Shown: one piece after another, positions 45,370-50,383 of the stretch | Layout of the letters: every line of letters starts with the position of its first letter | Numbering within the stretch: position 1 is the first letter of the stretch | The notes under the pieces: model-generated | What the model saw: only the letters and a program-made list of their open reading frames with translations | What the model was told of the DNA's origin: nothing | Databases searched by the model: none | Assembly (NCBI GenBank): GCA_012034575.1 | Contig: JAAUPF010000027.1 | Span: forward strand, 1-50,383 | DNA length: 50,383 nt | From: Richelia sp. CSU_2_1 | GTDB lineage: Bacteria; Cyanobacteriota; Cyanobacteriia; Cyanobacteriales; Microcoleaceae | Direction of reading: 5' to 3' | Made by a program: the position numbers and the translations under genes

Positions 45370-46350
45370 ATGCAAGAAATTCTTACTAACAACAGCCCTC
45401 GGCTGCACCAAAACCTTTCGCAAGTAATCCAAAGTTACTACCAACTCACCAAACCGAGAATTATTCTGCTGCTGCTAATTACCACATCAGCAGGAATGTG
45501 GATGGCTGCTAAAGGAGAAGTCGATCCGCTGCTGCTGCTAGCAACTTTAACCGGAGGAACTTTAGCTTCTGCTGCGGCAAATACGATTAACTGCGTGTAC
45601 GACAGCGACATAGATTACATCATGGAACGCACCCGCTGGAGGCCGATTCCTTCAGGTAGAGTTAAGAAGCGGGATGCTTTAATATTTGCGATCGTCCTGG
45701 CTGCATTATCTTTCACTTTACTAACAGTTGCGGCTAACTTATTAGCAGCTTTGCTAGCAATGTCGGGCATCGTATTTTACGTCTTGATTTACACCCACTG
45801 GCTGAAGCGCCACAGCGTCCAAAATATCGTCATCGGCGGCGCAGCCGGCGCGATTCCTCCCCTGGTTGGGTGGGCTGCGGTAACGGGAGATTTAGGTTGG
45901 GGCGCGTGGTTGCTATTTTTAATTATCTTCCTGTGGACGCCGCCGCATTTCTGGGCTTTAGCAATTATGATTCGCGACGAATACGCCGAAGTTGGCGTGC
46001 CGATGCTGCCGGTAATTGAGGGCGACGAACCCACAGCCCGTCAAATTTGGGTTTACACGCTCATCATGATTCCAGTAACTTTGTCGTTAGTTTATCCGCT
46101 GCATTTAGCCGGTGCGGTGTACGCAGCCACAGCAATTTTCTTGGGAGCTATTTTTGTTCAAAAAGCCTGGTTGCTGCTGCAAACTCCAGAGGATAGAACA
46201 GTCGCTCGATCGCTCTTCAAATACTCTATTATGTACCTGATGCTATTGTGCGCCGGTATTGTGGTTGATAGTTTGCCAGTTACCCAGCAATTTACCACTG
46301 CTTTTGTTGCCAATATGCAAACTTTCATTAGTACAATTGTGATGCAGTAG
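45370..46350 (+). CDS. ctaB: Heme O synthase (protoheme IX farnesyltransferase)
   Basis: A 326-residue UbiA-type prenyltransferase that adds a farnesyl group to heme B. The Asp-rich motif [20 protein letters not shown] is present, with [10 protein letters not shown] after it, followed by the second motif region [31 protein letters not shown] and [15 protein letters not shown] are CtaB-specific. Nine or so membrane segments. A terminator follows about 80 bases after the stop. It works with CtaA upstream. Confidence 0.96.
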   Translation: MQEILTNNSPRLHQNLSQVIQSYYQLTKPRIILLLLITTSAGMWMAAKGEVDPLLLLATLTGGTLASAAANTINCVYDSDIDYIMERTRWRPIPSGRVKKRDALIFAIVLAALSFTLLTVAANLLAALLAMSGIVFYVLIYTHWLKRHSVQNIVIGGAAGAIPPLVGWAAVTGDLGWGAWLLFLIIFLWTPPHFWALAIMIRDEYAEVGVPMLPVIEGDEPTARQIWVYTLIMIPVTLSLVYPLHLAGAVYAATAIFLGAIFVQKAWLLLQTPEDRTVARSLFKYSIMYLMLLCAGIVVDSLPVTQQFTTAFVANMQTFISTIVMQ

Positions 46351-46428
46351 CAAGCGAGATCGGTGTTAGATCGCGATCGATTTATCTGTACTTCACTTAC
46401 TAGCAACAGTGCTGTTATTAACGTCAAG

Positions 46429-46456
46429 CCCGCACCCAGCGGGTTTTGTCTTTTTT
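46429..46456 (+). terminator. Intrinsic terminator after ctaB
   Basis: CCCGC (46429-46433) pairs with GCGGG (46439-46443), followed by TTTTGTCTTTTTT. The stem is short but GC-rich, and the T-tract is strong. Confidence 0.7.
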
Positions 46457-46464
46457 GCAGTTAT

Positions 46465-46556
46465 TCGAGCAACTCTCAACTATCAACTTTCAATTATCAA
46501 CTATCAACTATCAACTCTCAACTCTCCACTATCCACTATCCACTCTCAACTAACAG
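46465..46556. repeat. Heptamer tandem repeats (CTCAACT/CTATCAA)
   Basis: About 13 degenerate copies of a 7-base unit (CAACTAT, CAACTCT, CCACTAT) between ctaB and the NACHT gene. Confidence 0.85.
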
Positions 46557-46669
46557 ATGCGGTAAAAACCTGGTTTCTGAGGTCGGAGTACAGAATGCCT
46601 GTTAGCATAGAATTAGATGAGCTTTAAGATTTGACATTTACTCTCACCGACAAATAGGAGTTTTCGATC

Positions 46670-49600
46670 GTGCCAATCAGTCTCGACTTAGTTATCGGTC
46701 TCCTGACAGCAATTCCCTTCGGCACCATCAAAGACAAACTTCAACGCAGCGAAACAGTCATCAAATTATTAAAAAAATTAAACCTCGACCCGGATACTCC
46801 GCCGCCAGATTTTAACGGAGTTTATGTTTATACTTTAGTCGAGTACGGGGCGGGAAAACCCCAACAAATTTTAGAACTGTTTCGCCAAGCAGAGATTAAA
46901 GCAGCATTTCAGAAAGCTTTCGACTCCGACAATCCAGCTATTTTGATGAAAGCAGGCGAAGATTATCTGAATGAGTCGGCTTTAGGCAAGGAAATTCGCG
47001 ATTTAGGCATCGATCCGAGGCGAGAATTTATGGCTTTTGCGGCCGTGTTTATGGAAGTAGCAAAGCGGACGCGATCGATCGGCGATGTGATGGTAGGAAA
47101 TGCGATCGCCTCTTTACAAAAACGTCTATCTATGGTACTCGAAAGAATCGATCGCCTGCCGACTCTCGAAGGAATTCGCACTGAAATCGCCCGTTTAGAA
47201 GCTGAAGATTATCCCGCACTGCCTGCAGGGCGATCGAGCAACATTCAAAAGTCTCAAGCTTTTATTTTAGCGCAACAAGTCCGGGGTTGGTTTGAAACAT
47301 TAAGTTATCGGTTTGAGACCTATGAAATTTGGGAAAATAGTTATTTTGAATGGATTATTAATGTTCCCATCAGGCGCAATCGGTACGATCGCATCTTAGT
47401 GCGCGGCATTGCTGGAGAAGCGGGAATCAGGGACATCTCAGCCTTGCGCGAATCGGTGGAAAAACAGCGCACCGATGAAGGCTGGTTAGTTACCGCCCGC
47501 CGCATCAGTCGCGCCGCGCGGGATGAGGTAGAGAAAGCCGAAAATCGTAATTTAGCTTGCTATACCTTTGATGAATTACTCGACCAAGATGCCGATTTTA
47601 CCGCTTATCTCGATTGGCTGGAAACTGAAATTAAAACTAGACAAATTGATACTAAATACGTACCTTTAGCTTGTACGAAAGACGAAATTGACCCCGATAC
47701 TCAGTGCAAAATAGGCGTCAGTCATTATGACGATCGAGATGGCTGGATTGAAGGTTATATAGATCTGTGGTTGGACGATCCGGCAAAAGAACACATCTCA
47801 GTTTTAGGGGAATTCGGAACTGGTAAAACTTGGTTTGCGATGCACTATGCTTGGCTGGCACTGCAACGCTACCGAGATGCGCAAAATCGCGGCTTAGAAC
47901 GACCGAGGTTGCCGTTAGTAATTCCGCTGCGAGATTACGCCAAAGCAGTTAGCGTCGAGTCGCTATTTTCCGAGTTTTTCTTTCGCAAACACGAGATACC
48001 TTTGGCGGGTTATTCTGCCTTTGAACAACTCAATCGCATGGGCAAATTTCTGCTAATTTTCGATGGTTTTGATGAAATGGCCGCTAAGTGCGATCGGCAA
48101 GAAACGATCAACAACTTCTGGGAACTAGCAAAAACCGTCGTTCCCGGCGCGAAAGTCATGCTGACTTGCCGTACCGAACATTTTCCTGAAGCCAAGGAAG
48201 GACGAGCATTATTAAATGCAGAACTGCAAGCATCAACAACTATTCTAACAGGCGAAACTCCCCAATTTGAAGTATTGGAACTAGAGAAATTTAACGACGC
48301 GCAAATTCGGCAAGCGCTGTCATTTCAAACAGAAGTGGCGACTGTCGAAAAAGTGATGGGAAACCCCCAACTATTGGATTTAGCGCGTCGCCCGGTGATG
48401 ACTGAGTTAATTTTGGAAGCATTACCAGATATTGAAGCTGGAAAACCAGTCGATATGTCGCGGATATATCTGTATGCGGTGCGGCGGAAGATAGAGAGAG
48501 ATATCAAAGCAGAACGCACTTTTACTTCTGTAGCAGATAAGCTTTACTTTTTGTGCGAACTGTCTTGGGAAATGCTGTCTACCGACCAAATGAGTCTCAA
48601 TTATCGCGGTTTTCCCGATCGCATCCGCGGCCTGTTTGGTTCCATCGTCCAAGAGGAAAAAGACTTAGACCACTGGCACTATGACATGATGGGTCAAACG
48701 ATGCTAATCCGCAATGCCGACGGCGATTATACTCCGGCCCACCGTTCGCTGTTAGAGTTTTTTGTCGCTTATAAATTTGCAGCGGAATTGGGAGTTTTGG
48801 CCGCAGATTTTACCGAATTAGTTGCGCCCGAACAGTCTTGTTTAGATGCTAATGCAGCGCCTCAAGAATATACTTGGTCTAATTATTGCCGGCTGCAAGC
48901 CCAGAAGAGAAATAAAGGTGAACTTATCGCAGCTTTAAAGGGATTTACTGCTGAAGATTTAGGGCAACTTCGTCAGAGTTTCGGACACGCGCCACTGACA
49001 AAAGCAGTGATGGATTTGTTGTTGCCAATGGTAGGGGCGGTGCCCCCGTGCCGGCCCTGCCTCGATGTAGGGGCGGTGCCCCCGTGCCCGCCCCGCCCAG
49101 GTTCGGGGGCAACCACGGGGGGATTGCCCCTACTTGAAATTCTGGAAGCAACACGGGGAAAAACAGAAAGTGAGGTAGGCTATGTGGGAGGGAATGCGGC
49201 GACGCTGTTGGTGAAAATCGATCGCACTGCGTTAGAAACAAAAGACCTTTCTCATGCCGTTATTTTAGGTGCTGACTTTACAAATGCAACGCTGCGAAAC
49301 GTCAATTTTGCTGAAGCAAATTTGGCTAATTCTGTTTTTACTAAAGTCTTCGGCAGTGTTCGATCGGTAATATTTAGTCCTGATGGCAAACTGTTAGCTA
49401 CAGGTGATACTGATGGCGTAGTTCGCTTGTGGGAAGCTAGCAGTGGCAGAGAAATATTGACCTGTAAAGGACATACCAACGTCGTGGAGTCAGTCGCCTT
49501 CAGTCCTGACGGTAAGATACTTGCTAGCGGGAGTTATGAAAATACAATCAAGTTATGGGATGTCAAGACTGGTGAATGTTTAAAAGTTTTGCACGGACAT

Positions 49601-50383
49601 ACAGAATCAGTAATGTCCGTCACCTTCAATCCTGATGGAAATATACTCGCTAGCGGGAGTTTCGATCGCACGGTAAGGTTATGGGATCTTCACACGGGCG
49701 AATGCTCAAAATTTTGCAAGACCATACTAAAGTTGTATTTTCAGTTGCTTTCCATCCTGCGGGTGAAATACTTGCTAGCGGAAGCGGCGACAAAACAGTG
49801 AGGCTATGGAATATCAATAGTGGTGAATGTCTTAAAATCTTGCAGGGTCATACTAAAAACGTGTTTTCAGTAGCTTTCCATCCTGTGGGTGAAATACTTG
49901 CTAGTGGCAGCGGCGACAAAACAGTGAAGCTGTGGAATATTGGTAGCGGTGAATGTCTCAAAACTTTGGAGGAACATTTCGATCAAGTACGATCGATCGC
50001 CTTTAGTCCTTCGGGGGAAATACTCGCAAGTGGAAGTTTCGATCGCACAGCAAAACTGTGGGATATCAACAGCGGTGAATGCTTCAATACACTGCAAGGG
50101 CATAACGATCGAGTAGGGTCAATCGCCTTCCATCCTGGGGGTGAAATACTTGTTAGCGGCAGTTACGATAAAACGCTGAGGCTGTGGGATATCAACAGCG
50201 GTGAATGCTTTAATACGCTGCAAGGGCATAGCAATCAAGTAAGGTCGATCGCCTTTAGTCCCAACGGTGAAATGTTTGCCAGCGGCGATGACGAACAAAC
50301 TGTCAAGTTGTGGGATGTCAGCAGTGGTGAATGCCTCCAAATTTTGCACGGGCATCTCGATCGGGTAAACTTAGTTGCCTTCA
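46670..50383 (+). pseudogene. NACHT/STAND ATPase with nuclease-like N-terminus and WD40 repeats; one frameshift, runs off the window
   Basis: GTG start with AGGAG 10 bases before. N-terminal helical part (1-180), then a region (190-330) with YFEWIINVPIRRNRYDRILV and DEGWLVTARRISRAARDEVE, resembling the Mrr/PD-(D/E)XK-type modules found on STAND proteins. The NACHT ATPase has Walker A GEFGTGKTW at about 380-388 and Walker B LLIFDGFDEM at about 461-470. Pentapeptide-like repeats (ADFTNATLRNVNFAEANLAN) lead into WD40 blades from about 895. The frame breaks at about 49705, where one base is lost in GAATGCTCAAA, then WD40 blades go on in the next frame to the end. Residues about 788-822 are an in-frame inserted GTAGGGGC repeat. 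Likely a conflict or stress sensor; that is inference. Confidence 0.82.
49031..49133 (+). repeat. GTAGGGGC repeat inserted in frame inside the NACHT gene
   Basis: GTAGGGGCGGTGCCCCCGTG at 49031, again at 49067, and CACGGGGGGATTGCCCCTAC ending at 49133 match the core of the intergenic element at 15330-15383 and the copy at 42839. It adds about 34 Pro/Gly-rich residues between the ATPase C-terminal helices and EILEATRGKTESEVGY. Confidence 0.85.

Noticed and set aside
46363..46627. Two plus-strand frames with QLSTINSQLSTI-type sequence
   Set aside because: Translations of heptamer repeats after the ctaB terminator.
49706..49801. C-terminal residues of the NACHT frame after the shift (KFCKTILKLYFQLL)
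   Set aside because: An out-of-frame artefact; WD40 blades continue in the neighbouring frame to the window end.

Overview
The window looks like a chromosomal stretch from a filamentous, non-heterocystous-type cyanobacterium, most likely of the Microcoleus/Oscillatoria group. The evidence is a cyanobacterial gene set (pcyA, ycf35 with a DUF2997 gene and a ferredoxin, DevBCA exporter, ctaA/ctaB, orthocaspase relative, Npun_F0494-type protein), very frequent GCGATCGC/CGATCG (HIP1-type) words, and many 7-bp tandem repeats between genes. The genus is inferred from style, not from a database match. No rRNA, tRNA or CRISPR array was seen.

Layout: 1-3.7 kb holds a large C39-peptidase repeat protein (frameshifted) and a peroxiredoxin Q, both on minus. 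3.8-6.4 kb is an AT-rich island with a two-gene ATPase + TOPRIM-like cassette resembling anti-phage modules, followed by a broken small gene. 6.5-12.7 kb has a winged-helix-like protein, mtnD, an M48 protease, a DUF4359 protein, a coiled-coil DNA-binding-like protein and an interrupted tnpB. 12.8-17.3 kb has a phosphohexomutase, a nucleotidyltransferase pair, a hexose-6-phosphate mutarotase and an M15-like protein. 17.3-19.4 kb has a TnpB-less IS605-like relic, then DUF2997-ycf35-ferredoxin ending in a repeat-derived terminator. 19.5-23.1 kb has dnaX (frameshifted) and a membrane-anchored basic protein. 23.2-30.7 kb has pcyA-devB-devC-devA on minus, tatA, a DM13-like gene, panB and a small secreted protein. 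31-36 kb has a pseudo-orthocaspase and a cellulose-synthase-like glycosyltransferase. 36.1-38.5 kb has a MazEF-type pair and a periplasmic binding protein. 39.2-42.8 kb has an FHA gene, an FHA-oxidoreductase fusion and a membrane protein. 43.1-46.4 kb has a YHS lipoprotein and ctaA-ctaB. 46.7 kb to the end is a NACHT/STAND ATPase with a nuclease-like N-terminal part and WD40 repeats, running off the window.

Two themes cut across the annotation. First, five genes (C39 protein, nucleotidyltransferase, dnaX, DM13-like gene, NACHT-WD40 gene) are each broken by the loss of exactly one base at or beside a short run. Because dnaX is essential, most of these are probably consensus errors in the assembly rather than real mutations. 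Second, the intergenic DNA is crowded with repeat families: heptamer arrays, a TATAGCAATCCTAAAT-ended MITE, an 18-bp-TIR MITE, GGTGCGCA palindromes (one placed as a terminator), and a GTAGGGGC repeat that has inserted in frame inside the NACHT gene.

The best candidates for an undescribed system are the ATPase/TOPRIM cassette (3992-5914) and the FHA / FHA-oxidoreductase / membrane-protein cluster (39269-42811).
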